Shown here: one piece after another, positions 23,251 to 32,329 of the stretch
How the letters are laid out: every line of letters begins with the position of its first letter
How positions within the stretch are numbered: the first letter of the stretch is position 1
From: Flavobacteriaceae bacterium UBA1903
GTDB lineage: Bacteria > Bacteroidota > Bacteroidia > Flavobacteriales > Flavobacteriaceae
NCBI GenBank assembly: GCA_002337605.1
Contig: DDGL01000016.1
Location: forward strand, 344,973-408,972
Direction of reading: 5' to 3'
Length of the DNA stretch: 64,000 nt
Position numbers and translations under genes: made by a program
The notes under the pieces: generated by a model
The model's database searches: none
What the model saw: only the letters and a program-made list of their open reading frames with translations
Told to the model about the DNA's origin: nothing

Positions 23251-25623
23251 ATGGAAAATTGTTATCACTGTGGTGACGCTTGCCGTGATACAACTATAGA
23301 GCATCAGGAAAAATTCTTTTGTTGCAACGGTTGTAAAACGGTGTTTGACATTCTCAATGAGAATGATCTCACCTATTATTACGACTTACAAACAACACCA
23401 GGAAAAACGCCTTTGGATATTGAAGGCCGTTTCGATTTTCTGGACAATCAACATATTATTCACCAGTTATTGGAATTTGACGAGCAGGACACTCAGATCG
23501 TTTCGTTTGTTATCCCTCATATTCATTGCAGTTCTTGTATTTGGGTGCTTGAAAATCTCAACAAGTTACATCCAGCAGTAAAAAATGCGCAGGTCAATTT
23601 TCCGCAAAAATCAATTCGGGTTACCTATAATTCAACAGAAATTAATTTAAAGGAATTGGTGCTTCTATTATGTAAAATAGGCTATGAGCCCAATATCTCA
23701 CTTGAAGATTTCAACAAAAAAGAAAAGAAAATTGACCGAAGCTTGATTTACAAATTGGGCGTTGCGGGCTTTGCCTTTGGCAATATTATGTTCCTGTCCT
23801 TTCCTGAATATTTTGAGGTAAGTGAGTTTTGGCTGGAACAGTTTAAGCATCTTTTCCGCTGGTTAATGTTTGCTTTTGCCATTCCGGTAGTTTTTTATTC
23901 TGGTCGCGATTATTTTGTATCGGCATACAAGGGTCTGCGCTCTAACATTTTAAATATTGATGTTCCCATTGCGATTGGTATTGCAGTACTTTTTCTGCGT
24001 TCTACCTTAGAGATTGCGATGGATTGGGGAACAGGCTTTTTTGATAGTCTCGCAGGATTGGTGTTCTTTCTATTACTAGGCAAATTTTTTCAGCAAAAAA
24101 CATACGCATTTCTTTCTTTTGAAAGAGATTACAAATCCTATTTCCCTATTGCGATAACACAATTGTCAAAACAGGAAGAAGTACAGACACCCGTTTATGA
24201 ACTCAGACCTGGCAACCGCATTCTAATCCGAAACAATGAACTCATTCCCACAGATGGTATTTTAATTAAAGGAAGCGCACTTATCGATTATAGTTTTGTA
24301 ACTGGGGAGGCAGCACCTGTGGCAAAACAATCTGGCGATAAAATCTATGCTGGTGGGCGTCAACAAGCAGGTATCATTGAAGTTGAAGTGACCAAAGAAG
24401 TTGAGCAATCTTACTTAACACAGTTATGGAACAATGAAGTTTTCAGTAAAAACAAAGCCACCACCTTTGAAAATCTGACAGACCAGATAAGCCGAAGGTT
24501 TACCGTTTCTATTTTAAGCATTGCTGTAATAGCAACGGGTATTTGGTTATTTATAGATGCGTCCATCGCTTTTAATGTCTTTACCGCAGTGCTCATCGTA
24601 GCCTGTCCTTGCGCTATAGCACTGGCAGCACCATTTACATTGGGTAATATGTTGCGCATCTTTGGGAAGCGAAAGTTATACCTCAAGGAAAGTAGCGTCA
24701 TAGAACAGATGGCACACATTGACACCGTGGTTTTTGACAAAACAGGAACGCTCACCACGCACAACAAAAACCTGATTACCTACCAAGGCATATCACTTAC
24801 TGAAGATGAGCAGAAAGTGTTGACCAGCACCTTGCGTGCATCCAACCATCCGTTGAGTAGAGCACTTTACGAATTGTTGCAGGATAACGATATATGTACG
24901 TTGGATGATTTTACGGAAGAAACGGGTAAAGGGATTGAAGGAATTTACGGAAAAACGAGCGTAAAGGTAGGAAGCTTTGCTTTTGTAGGAAATAAAAATC
25001 AACAACCTGAAACGACAGATACACAGGTACACATAAGCACAAACGATGGTTACAAAGGTAGCTATGTGTTTTACAATACGTATCGTGAAGGGATGCAAAA
25101 ACTCTTTTCTGAATTGAGTAATACGGCAAACTTAATCGTGTTATCTGGCGATAATGATGGCGAGAAGAAATTTCTAAAAACACAGTTGCCGCAATCGGCA
25201 CAGTTAAAATTCAATCAAAAACCAGATGACAAGCTCAATTATATCAAAAGGCTACAACAGCAAGGTAAAAAGGTGATGATGGTAGGCGATGGACTGAATG
25301 ATGCGGGTGCACTGGCACAGAGCAATGTGGGCATCGCTGTTTCAGAAGATGTAAATGTATTCTCACCTGCGTGCGACGGCATTATCGATGCCAGTAAATT
25401 GAGGGTTTTATCTGAATTTATGGCGCTTTCGCAAAAGTCAATTCGCATCATTAAATACGCATTTGTATTCTCATTATTCTATAATCTCATTGGGCTGGGA
25501 TTTGCAGTGACAGGAAATCTCGCACCCGTGGTTGCCGCTATTTTAATGCCTTTAAGCTCAATTAGTATTGTGGTGTTTACCACCATATGTACCTATTTAT
25601 TAGGTAGAAAATCAATAACATAA
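23251..25623 (+). CDS. ccoI: Copper-transporting P-type ATPase for cbb3 oxidase assembly
   Basis: 790 residues. An N-terminal cysteine cluster (Cys4, 7, 11, 24, 25, 28) comes first, followed by a heavy-metal-associated domain with CSSC (93-96). Eight membrane helices carry the ion motif CPC (452-454), and the catalytic DKTGT has Asp496; GDGLNDAGA is the hinge motif. This N-terminal arrangement is the FixI/CcoI subtype, which exports copper for CuB of cbb3 oxidase. Its gene leads the cbb3 block and has its own Fnr-type promoter. Confidence 0.94.
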   Translation: MENCYHCGDACRDTTIEHQEKFFCCNGCKTVFDILNENDLTYYYDLQTTPGKTPLDIEGRFDFLDNQHIIHQLLEFDEQDTQIVSFVIPHIHCSSCIWVLENLNKLHPAVKNAQVNFPQKSIRVTYNSTEINLKELVLLLCKIGYEPNISLEDFNKKEKKIDRSLIYKLGVAGFAFGNIMFLSFPEYFEVSEFWLEQFKHLFRWLMFAFAIPVVFYSGRDYFVSAYKGLRSNILNIDVPIAIGIAVLFLRSTLEIAMDWGTGFFDSLAGLVFFLLLGKFFQQKTYAFLSFERDYKSYFPIAITQLSKQEEVQTPVYELRPGNRILIRNNELIPTDGILIKGSALIDYSFVTGEAAPVAKQSGDKIYAGGRQQAGIIEVEVTKEVEQSYLTQLWNNEVFSKNKATTFENLTDQISRRFTVSILSIAVIATGIWLFIDASIAFNVFTAVLIVACPCAIALAAPFTLGNMLRIFGKRKLYLKESSVIEQMAHIDTVVFDKTGTLTTHNKNLITYQGISLTEDEQKVLTSTLRASNHPLSRALYELLQDNDICTLDDFTEETGKGIEGIYGKTSVKVGSFAFVGNKNQQPETTDTQVHISTNDGYKGSYVFYNTYREGMQKLFSELSNTANLIVLSGDNDGEKKFLKTQLPQSAQLKFNQKPDDKLNYIKRLQQQGKKVMMVGDGLNDAGALAQSNVGIAVSEDVNVFSPACDGIIDASKLRVLSEFMALSQKSIRIIKYAFVFSLFYNLIGLGFAVTGNLAPVVAAILMPLSSISIVVFTTICTYLLGRKSIT

Positions 25624-25634
25624 ATTCAATAAAA

Positions 25635-25874
25635 ATGAAACAAGAAATCATAGTAGTATCACAATTATTTCTTCAATTAAAGAAAAAATATGAAATGAGC
25701 AATTGCACACAATGCCTTGTGATGCAAGATTATTTTAAAAGTGAATATCATCGCCTTAGAATGAAATTGCAATCATTGGAAAAACTTTCGGCACATAATG
25801 ATTTGGTGTTGAATACTACATTTACAGAGGCACAACAAACAGCTGGAATTTTAGGCTTGTATGTAATGGTCTGA
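25635..25874 (+). CDS. 79-residue protein of unknown function
   Basis: Helical, soluble, with one Cys-x2-Cys (SNCTQC) near residue 23. The ATG lies 11 bp after the ccoI stop, so it is probably cotranscribed with ccoI. No family recognised. A copper- or redox-linked role is only suggested by context. Confidence 0.5.
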   Translation: MKQEIIVVSQLFLQLKKKYEMSNCTQCLVMQDYFKSEYHRLRMKLQSLEKLSAHNDLVLNTTFTEAQQTAGILGLYVMV

Positions 25875-25902
25875 TAAGTATTCAAAATTAATTTTTTGTA
25901 AC

Positions 25903-25945
25903 TGACAAAAGTCATCTTTTAAGCAAGTGCATCCAAGTAATTTTA
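25903..25945 (+). promoter_or_regulatory. Fnr-type operator plus -7 element of the cco operon
   Basis: TGACAAAAGTCA (25903-25914) has its centre 29.5 bp from TAATTTTA (25938-25945). It lies just before ccoS and should drive the oxidase structural genes. Confidence 0.75.
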
Positions 25946-25964
25946 CACCATAATTCAGGTAGGT

Positions 25965-26171
25965 ATGAGTATTATTTATGTTTTAATCACTGTGAGTGTG
26001 ATTGTGGCTATCATTTTCTTTATCGCGTTTGTGTATTCGGTAAAGAAAGGGCAGTATGATGATACCTATACGCCATCTGTTAGAATGCTTTTTGAAGATG
26101 AATTGGTTAAGCCTAAAAAAGAGCAGGAAAAAAGCGACAACAAAGAAATCATTCAAACCAGTAACCAATAA
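25965..26171 (+). CDS. ccoS: CcoS, cbb3 oxidase assembly protein
   Basis: 68 residues: one N-terminal membrane helix (about 2-24), then the short conserved KKGQYDD motif and a polar tail. CcoS is needed to insert heme and copper cofactors into CcoN. It lies 3 bp upstream of the oxidase gene. Confidence 0.9.
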   Translation: MSIIYVLITVSVIVAIIFFIAFVYSVKKGQYDDTYTPSVRMLFEDELVKPKKEQEKSDNKEIIQTSNQ

Positions 26172-26174
26172 ATT

Positions 26175-28379
26175 ATGCAAACAGAACAATTCTACTACGA
26201 CAATAAAATCGTAAAAAAGTTTGTAAATGCCACCATTTTTTGGGGTATTATCGGGATGAGCGTAGGACTACTGCTCGCCTTTATGTTTTTATTTCCTAAC
26301 GTAACAGACGGTATTTCGTGGTTAAGCTTTGGGCGATTGCGACCCTTGCACACCAACGCTGTAATATTTGCCTTTGTGGGCAATGCTATTTTTGCAGGGG
26401 TTTATTATTCTACGCAACGACTGCTTAAAGCACGTATGTGGAAAGATTGGTTGAGCAACCTGAATTTTTGGGGCTGGCAAGCCATTATCGTAGGTGCTGC
26501 CATCACACTGCCATTAGGCTACACTACTTCAAAAGAATATGCCGAGCTGGAATGGCCTTTTGATATTGCTATAGCACTTATTTGGGTAGCTTTTGGTGCC
26601 AATTTGATAGGTACAATACTCAGGCGAAGACAGCGCCATTTATATGTTGCGATTTGGTTCTATTTAGGAACTTTCGTGACGGTTGCTGTGTTACATATTG
26701 TGAATAGTATCGAAATTCCTGTTTCAGCATTAAAAAGTTATTCGGTGTATGCAGGTGTACAGGATGCCTTGGTACAGTGGTGGTATGGGCACAATGCGGT
26801 GGCGTTTTTCCTCACCACGCCATTTCTTGGTTTAATGTACTATTTTGTGCCTAAAGCGGCCAATAGGCCGGTGTATTCTTATCGACTGTCCATCGTGCAC
26901 TTTTGGTCGCTTATTTTTATCTACATATGGGCAGGACCGCACCACTTGTTATATTCTTCTTTACCGGATTGGGCACAGAATTTAGGGGTTGCCTTTTCGG
27001 TAATGCTTATTGCACCTTCTTGGGGTGGTATGATAAACGGATTATTGACATTGCGCGGTGCCTGGGATAAAGTGCGAACAGACCCGGTTCTTAAATTTAT
27101 GGTGGTAGCGATTACCTGCTACGGTATGGCCACTTTTGAAGGACCTATGCTTTCGCTTAAAAATGTGAATGCCATTGCCCATTTTAGCGATTGGATTATT
27201 GCGCACGTACACGTAGGTGCATTGGGCTGGAACGGGTTTTTGACCTTCGGTATGATTTATTATCTCGTGCCAAAACTATTCAAAACCAAATTATGGTCAA
27301 CAAAACTCGCCAACGCGCATTTCTGGGTAGGAACTTTAGGGATCATAATGTATGCGCTGCCTATGTATGTGGCTGGATTTGTACAGGCTTCTATGTGGAA
27401 ACAATTTAATCCTGATGGAACGCTTACCTACGGAAACTTCCTCGAAACACTCAACGAGATCATCCCAATGTACTGGATGCGTGCCATAGGGGGTAGCTTG
27501 TTCATCTTAGGTTCGTTTATAATGTTGTATAACATTGTAATGACAGTGCGCCAAGGTAGTAAGGTAACAGACGAACTTGCTGAGGCTACACCATTACAAC
27601 GCGTGACCAAAAAACGAACAGCAAAAGAAGGGTACCACACGTGGTTGGAGAGACGACCTGTAAAGTTGACCATTTTCGCCACCATCGCCATATTGATTGG
27701 TGGTATGGTACAGATAATCCCATCGTTGATGGTCGATGACTATGTTCCGGTAATTTCAACCGTAAAACCATATACACCTTTAGAATTAGAAGGGCGTGAC
27801 ATTTACATCCGTGAAGGTTGTGTATCCTGTCATTCACAGATGGTTCGACCCTTCCGAAGTGAAGTGGAACGCTATGGCGAATATTCAAAATCTGGGGAAT
27901 ATGTATATGACCACCCTTTCTTATGGGGAAGTAAACGAACGGGGCCAGATTTAATGCGTGTAGGTCAAAAATATAGTGACAACTGGCACTTAAATCATTT
28001 TTATGACCCACAGAGCACAAGTTCTGGTTCGATAATGCCATCGTACAAATGGCTTATAAATAAAGAGCTGGATAAATCACAGACTGAAGATAAAATGGAA
28101 GCAATGGTTTCTTTGGGTGTGCCTTACACAATGGAAGAGATAGAACGGGCACAACAATGGATGGACGAACAAGGAACTCAAATCGAAAAGAACTTATATA
28201 CAGACCCTGATTTTGTAAGTTCCTACGAGGCCAATAAGAAATATGCAGAAGAAAACGGTGAAGCGTTTGTTGAGATGCGCGACCGTGAAGTAGTAGCTCT
28301 TATAGCATACCTACAACGTCTTGGTACAGATATCAAGATTAAAACAAAAGAAGAAGTAACCACAAACCAAAACCAATAG
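26175..28379 (+). CDS. ccoNO: cbb3 cytochrome oxidase subunits I and II fused (CcoN-CcoO)
   Basis: 734 residues. The N-terminal CcoN part (about 1-480) has 12 or more helices and the heme/CuB histidines in RPLHTNAVIFAF, WWYGHNAVAFFL, AGPHHLLYSS and AHVHVGALGWNG. The C-terminal part is CcoO: a membrane anchor (about 498-520), then a cytochrome c domain with Cys549, Cys552, His553 (CVSCHS) and the GPDLMRVG segment. It reduces O2 to water with high affinity and pumps protons. The two subunits are separate proteins in Proteobacteria; the fusion is common in Bacteroidota. Confidence 0.95.
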   Translation: MQTEQFYYDNKIVKKFVNATIFWGIIGMSVGLLLAFMFLFPNVTDGISWLSFGRLRPLHTNAVIFAFVGNAIFAGVYYSTQRLLKARMWKDWLSNLNFWGWQAIIVGAAITLPLGYTTSKEYAELEWPFDIAIALIWVAFGANLIGTILRRRQRHLYVAIWFYLGTFVTVAVLHIVNSIEIPVSALKSYSVYAGVQDALVQWWYGHNAVAFFLTTPFLGLMYYFVPKAANRPVYSYRLSIVHFWSLIFIYIWAGPHHLLYSSLPDWAQNLGVAFSVMLIAPSWGGMINGLLTLRGAWDKVRTDPVLKFMVVAITCYGMATFEGPMLSLKNVNAIAHFSDWIIAHVHVGALGWNGFLTFGMIYYLVPKLFKTKLWSTKLANAHFWVGTLGIIMYALPMYVAGFVQASMWKQFNPDGTLTYGNFLETLNEIIPMYWMRAIGGSLFILGSFIMLYNIVMTVRQGSKVTDELAEATPLQRVTKKRTAKEGYHTWLERRPVKLTIFATIAILIGGMVQIIPSLMVDDYVPVISTVKPYTPLELEGRDIYIREGCVSCHSQMVRPFRSEVERYGEYSKSGEYVYDHPFLWGSKRTGPDLMRVGQKYSDNWHLNHFYDPQSTSSGSIMPSYKWLINKELDKSQTEDKMEAMVSLGVPYTMEEIERAQQWMDEQGTQIEKNLYTDPDFVSSYEANKKYAEENGEAFVEMRDREVVALIAYLQRLGTDIKIKTKEEVTTNQNQ

Positions 28380-28381
28380 TT

Positions 28382-28576
28382 ATGTTGAAATATATAAAAG
28401 GCAACTTGGAAAATATAGATGGTGTAGAAATTTACCCAATGATTTCCCTACTCATTTTCTTCATCTTTTTTGTAGTGCTTTTCTGGTGGGTATTTACCGC
28501 CAAGAAAGCACACATCACAGAAGTGAGCAACATACCGTTAGAATTTGATAATAACGAAAACAACGAATCTCTATGA
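28382..28576 (+). CDS. ccoQ: CcoQ-like small subunit
   Basis: 64 residues with one membrane helix (about 20-40; FFIFFVVLFWWVFT) and an acidic tail. Position between ccoNO and ccoP, overlapping ccoP by 4 bp, identifies it as the small subunit that stabilises the complex. Confidence 0.82.
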   Translation: MLKYIKGNLENIDGVEIYPMISLLIFFIFFVVLFWWVFTAKKAHITEVSNIPLEFDNNENNESL

Positions 28577-29556
28577 AGACAGCAGCAATAGTAAGAATAC
28601 TGGGATTCTCAATCTTTGGGTATTTTTTCCTGAATTGGATTGGGTCTGAAGGCGAAACATCTGTTTTTGTAGAACAGACTTGGGTCTGGGCTTTCTTGGG
28701 TGCTTTAATGCTATTTTATATCGCATTTGAAGTATGTCTTCACGCTTTTGAAAAGATAATGTATAGAACACTTTCAGAAGAAAGACAAGCAAAATATGAT
28801 GCCGATATGGCTCTTGCAAAAATAAACCAATTCAAATGGTTTAAGGATACCTACAAAAAGTTATTGGGTAGCAAGCCCATTGAGCAAGAAGGCGAGATAG
28901 TTCTAGATCATAATTATGACGGCATCCGCGAATTGGATAATAAACTACCGCCGTGGTGGGTATATGGCTTTTATGCCACTATCATTTTTGCTGTTGTTTA
29001 TATGGCGCGCTACCACATCTTTGATGGAATAAATCAAGATGAGGAATATCAGATAGCAGTTGCCGAAGCAAAGATAGAAATCGAAGAATACAAGAAAACA
29101 GCAAAGGATTTAGTAGATTTTAATACCGTGGAATTATTGACAGAAGCAGGAGACCTCGATGCAGGTAAAACCATTTTTGCAGGAAACTGTGTTGCCTGTC
29201 ATAAAGCAAGTGGTGGTGGCGGTATCGGGCCGAATTTAACGGATGACCATTGGATTTTAGGGGGTGGAATTAAAAATGTGTTTAAAACGATTTCTGAAGG
29301 AGGACGTGCCGGCAAAGGAATGGTAGCTTGGAAATCTGACCTGAAACCTTTCGAAATGGCACAGGTTGCGAGTTATATTTTAAGTCTTCACGGTACCAAC
29401 CCAGCCGATGCTAAAGAACCCGAAGGCGAAATATGGAGGGACCCACTTGCACCTGTTGAAGAAGTAGACGTAGAAGTAATAGATAGTACAAAAGTACAAG
29501 TGATTATAGAAGACCAACCAGTAACTGGCGATGTAGTGAATGACAGTATAAATTGA
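28573..29556 (+). CDS. ccoP: CcoP, cytochrome c subunit of cbb3 oxidase, single heme site
   Basis: 327 residues. It has two N-terminal helices, then the CcoP anchor signature DGIRELDNKLPPWWVYGFYATI, a third helix, and one cytochrome c domain with Cys206, Cys209, His210 (CVACHK) and GMVAWKSDL with the axial Met. Proteobacterial CcoP carries two c hemes; here only one CxxCH is present. It accepts electrons from soluble cytochromes and passes them to CcoO. Its end overlaps an upstream in-frame codon of the next gene. Confidence 0.92.
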   Translation: MKTAAIVRILGFSIFGYFFLNWIGSEGETSVFVEQTWVWAFLGALMLFYIAFEVCLHAFEKIMYRTLSEERQAKYDADMALAKINQFKWFKDTYKKLLGSKPIEQEGEIVLDHNYDGIRELDNKLPPWWVYGFYATIIFAVVYMARYHIFDGINQDEEYQIAVAEAKIEIEEYKKTAKDLVDFNTVELLTEAGDLDAGKTIFAGNCVACHKASGGGGIGPNLTDDHWILGGGIKNVFKTISEGGRAGKGMVAWKSDLKPFEMAQVASYILSLHGTNPADAKEPEGEIWRDPLAPVEEVDVEVIDSTKVQVIIEDQPVTGDVVNDSIN

Positions 29557-29588
29557 TTCTGAATTCTGAAACCTTAATATGTACCAAG

Positions 29589-29912
29589 ATGATGACCGAA
29601 GTAGCACAAAATCTAAAGGTAAGCGACCGTCCCGTTGTTAAAAAAATTTTTGATGAAAACGGAACGAAAATAATGGCCATAGGTTTAAGGCGTGGTGTGG
29701 AACTTGCAGAGCACGTTGCGCCTTGCAAAGCAAAATTACTTGTAGTACAAGGCGAAATAGATTTTAATACAGAAATGGAAAGTAAACGATTTGCTCGTTA
29801 CGAAAGTTATGATATTCCAATGAATGTGAAACATAGCGTAGTGGCTTGGGATGACGCTATATTCTTATTGTTCTTGAATGAAAAAAATGAAAGATATAGA
29901 GACAAGGAATGA
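29589..29912 (+). CDS. Cupin-like small protein
   Basis: 107 residues from the ATG pair at 29589. It is mainly beta strands with LRRGVELAEHVAPCKAKLLVVQGEIDF and MNVKHSVVAWDDA, the two-motif layout of a small cupin. It lies between ccoP and the globin gene and overlaps the globin start by 35 bp. Metal ligand and function are unknown; a role in sensing or binding in respiratory stress is inferred only from context. Confidence 0.65.
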   Translation: MMTEVAQNLKVSDRPVVKKIFDENGTKIMAIGLRRGVELAEHVAPCKAKLLVVQGEIDFNTEMESKRFARYESYDIPMNVKHSVVAWDDAIFLLFLNEKNERYRDKE

Positions 29913-30264
29913 TATAGAAGTATTGGTTAATAGCTTCTATGATAAAGTAAAAGCAGATAAAACTATAGGCTACATCTTTAATGATGTTGCTGCGGTAGAT
30001 TGGATCCTACACCTGCCTAAAATGTACAGCTTCTGGGAAACTGTATTGCTGGGCAAGATGAGCTTTAAGGGAAACCCGATGCTTAAACACATCCAATTGA
30101 GTAAAAAGACAAAAATGAGCAAAAAACATTTCGACCAATGGTTAAAATTGTGGAATACAACTATTGAAGAGCACTTTGAAGGCATCACAGCCACAGAAGC
30201 GAAGCAGCGAGGTAAGAATATAGCTGGATTGATGCTTCATAAAATTGAGAGTTACGCAAACTAA
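29878..30264 (+). CDS. Group III truncated hemoglobin (second copy)
   Basis: 128 residues: IEVLVNSFYDKVKADKTIGYIF, MYSFWETVLLGKMSFKGNP, LKHIQLSKKTKMSKKHFDQWLKLWNTTIEEHF, with the probable proximal His in the KHI segment. It is similar in length and pattern to the globin at 10201-10587. Located inside the cbb3 operon, its stop overlaps the ccoG start by one base (TAATG). It may scavenge O2 or remove NO near the oxidase. Confidence 0.9.
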   Translation: MKKMKDIETRNDIEVLVNSFYDKVKADKTIGYIFNDVAAVDWILHLPKMYSFWETVLLGKMSFKGNPMLKHIQLSKKTKMSKKHFDQWLKLWNTTIEEHFEGITATEAKQRGKNIAGLMLHKIESYAN

Positions 30265-31685
30265 TGGCAGAACAGGGTAAAGATAATTTCAGAGATACCA
30301 TAGGTACGCTCAATGAAGAAGGAAAGCGAGCTTGGGTGTTTCCAAAAATGCCTGTGGGCAAATGGTACGAGTATCGCAAGTATGTGAGTTACGTGCTTCT
30401 CGTTTTTCTGTTTGCTGCACCCTTTGTAAAAATTAACGGTCATCAGTTTTTGCTCTTTAATGTATTGGAACGTCGTTTCAATATTTTTGGTCTACCGTTC
30501 TGGCCACAGGACTTCTACATTTTTGTGATGGTTATGTTGGTTGGCGTGTTATTCGTCATTCTGTTTACCGTTGCCTTTGGGCGTTTATTTTGTGGTTGGG
30601 TATGCCCGCAGACCATCTTTATGGAAATGGTGTTCCGCCGGATAGAATACTGGATAGATGGCGACCGTGGCAAACAAATGCGATTGGCTAAAATGCCGTG
30701 GAACAGGGAAAAGATTCTCAAACGCTCTTTAAAGTGGTTTGTCTTTTTTGTGATTTCGTTTTTGATTGCCAATGTGTTTTTGGCATACTTAATAGGTAGT
30801 GACCGCCTGATACGCTATATCACAGATGGCCCGATGGAACACATGAGTACACTAATTTCGCTCATCATTTTTACAGGGGTATTCTACTTTGTGTTTGCAT
30901 GGTTTAGAGAACAAGTTTGCATCATTGTCTGTCCTTACGGAAGATTGCAAGGCGTGCTACTGGATAATAAAAGTATTGTGGTTGCTTATGACCATAAACG
31001 TGGTGAAAAAGAAGAGGGACGTGCAAAGTTCAATAAAAAAGAAGACCGTGCAGCCTCGGGTAAAGGTGATTGTATCGATTGTTTTCAATGTGTACACGTT
31101 TGTCCTACAGGAATTGATATACGCAACGGAACACAAATGGAATGTGTGAATTGTACCGCCTGTATCGATGCCTGTAACAATATAATGGAAGCCGTGGACC
31201 TGCCCAAAGGGTTGATACGCTATGCGAGTGAAGAAAATATAGAAAAGAAGGCCAAGTTTGAGTTCACACCACGTCTTAAAGGGTACACCGTGGTTCTTGG
31301 AATTCTAACAGCTGTATTAGTAGGAATGCTCTTTCTGCGCAACGACGTGGAAGCAGATATTCTACGATTGCCAGGTCAGTTATACGAGCGAAAAGCAGAT
31401 AATATTATCAGCAATGTGTACACCTATAAACTGGTCAATAAAACCAATAACGACATTGAGGATGTACGTTTCAAACTTTTATCCCACAATGGCAAGATTA
31501 AAATAGTGAGCCACGAGACCTTTACCGTGCCAGCAAGCGATTTTGCCGAAGGCACACTTTTTATAGAGGTAAATGCTAGCGCTTTGAGTGGGGATAAGGA
31601 TAAAGTGGTCATAGGTGTGTTCAGCGGCGATGAACAGATAGAAACAACTCGGACAGCTTTTCTTGGCCCGAGAAATTATAAATAA
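30264..31685 (+). CDS. ccoG: CcoG, iron-sulfur copper reductase for cbb3 assembly
   Basis: 473 residues with about five membrane helices. The first cysteine motif is CGWVCPQTIF, and two [4Fe-4S] ferredoxin motifs lie in CIDCFQCVHVCP and CVNCTACIDAC. The C-terminal domain is an immunoglobulin-like periplasmic fold. CcoG reduces Cu(II) to Cu(I) for delivery to CcoN. It follows the globin gene in the same operon. Confidence 0.94.
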   Translation: MAEQGKDNFRDTIGTLNEEGKRAWVFPKMPVGKWYEYRKYVSYVLLVFLFAAPFVKINGHQFLLFNVLERRFNIFGLPFWPQDFYIFVMVMLVGVLFVILFTVAFGRLFCGWVCPQTIFMEMVFRRIEYWIDGDRGKQMRLAKMPWNREKILKRSLKWFVFFVISFLIANVFLAYLIGSDRLIRYITDGPMEHMSTLISLIIFTGVFYFVFAWFREQVCIIVCPYGRLQGVLLDNKSIVVAYDHKRGEKEEGRAKFNKKEDRAASGKGDCIDCFQCVHVCPTGIDIRNGTQMECVNCTACIDACNNIMEAVDLPKGLIRYASEENIEKKAKFEFTPRLKGYTVVLGILTAVLVGMLFLRNDVEADILRLPGQLYERKADNIISNVYTYKLVNKTNNDIEDVRFKLLSHNGKIKIVSHETFTVPASDFAEGTLFIEVNASALSGDKDKVVIGVFSGDEQIETTRTAFLGPRNYK

Positions 31686-31734
31686 TATGGATGTCTGTTC
31701 TAAACGAGACCAGAACGTAATGAAAAAGTAATAG

Positions 31735-31875
31735 ATGAAAAACCAACACGAAAGCAACTGTTGTAATGGTTGTAAAAATGGACGACCTGGGGGTAATGCT
31801 GCGTGTCAAGCAAAACTGATGGTCGAGAAAATGAAAAAGATGGACATACAACACGTTTTAAAAAATAGAAATTAA
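31735..31875 (+). CDS. 46-residue cysteine-rich small protein between ccoG and ccoH
   Basis: ATG at 31735, stop at 31875, 5 bp before ccoH. The N-terminal half has CCNGC and one more Cys (Cys24), glycine-rich GRPGG, and the C-terminal half is a Met/Lys-rich helix. The cysteine spacing suggests soft-metal binding, perhaps copper for the oxidase. No named family is recalled. Confidence 0.55.
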   Translation: MKNQHESNCCNGCKNGRPGGNAACQAKLMVEKMKKMDIQHVLKNRN

Positions 31876-31880
31876 AGGTT

Positions 31881-32327
31881 ATGAAAATAAACTGGGGAAC
31901 GGGATTGGTCATTGGGATGGCACTTTTTATAGGCTTTATCTTATTTCTGGTGTACCGTATGACGACGGATAATAACTTGGAACACGACTTGGTTACAGAA
32001 GGCTATTATCAAAAAGAAATGGAATTGCAGGACAATATTTATGCACAACAAAACACTGCTGCTATGGAAAAACAGATCACGGGAATTAAAAATGATATGG
32101 GCTATTTGCTTCAGTTTCCTGAAGGCTTTGAGCCACAAAAAATAAAAGGAAAAGTGTTCCTATACAGACCGTCTAATAAGCAACTGGATTTTGAACTTCC
32201 GCTGGAACTCACAGATCCTAATTTGCTCATACCTGACAATCGCTTGCTGGACGGTCGCTGGAACATTACCATAGATTGGGAATACGAAGAGAAGAAATAC
32301 CGCTTTAAAAAAGAGATAACCTATTAA
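31881..32327 (+). CDS. ccoH: CcoH, cbb3 oxidase assembly factor
   Basis: 148 residues: one N-terminal membrane helix (about 6-28), then the FixH-type periplasmic domain with DLVTEGYYQKEMELQ and a beta-sandwich region ending NITIDWEYEEKKYRFKKEI. It helps assemble the oxidase together with CcoI and CcoS. The next gene follows in 2 bp. Confidence 0.9.
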   Translation: MKINWGTGLVIGMALFIGFILFLVYRMTTDNNLEHDLVTEGYYQKEMELQDNIYAQQNTAAMEKQITGIKNDMGYLLQFPEGFEPQKIKGKVFLYRPSNKQLDFELPLELTDPNLLIPDNRLLDGRWNITIDWEYEEKKYRFKKEITY

Positions 32328-32329
32328 CA

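Noticed and set aside
31687..31731. 14-codon frame starting MDVCSKR between ccoG and the Cys-rich gene
   Set aside because: Too short to support; the following 46-codon gene has better position and composition.
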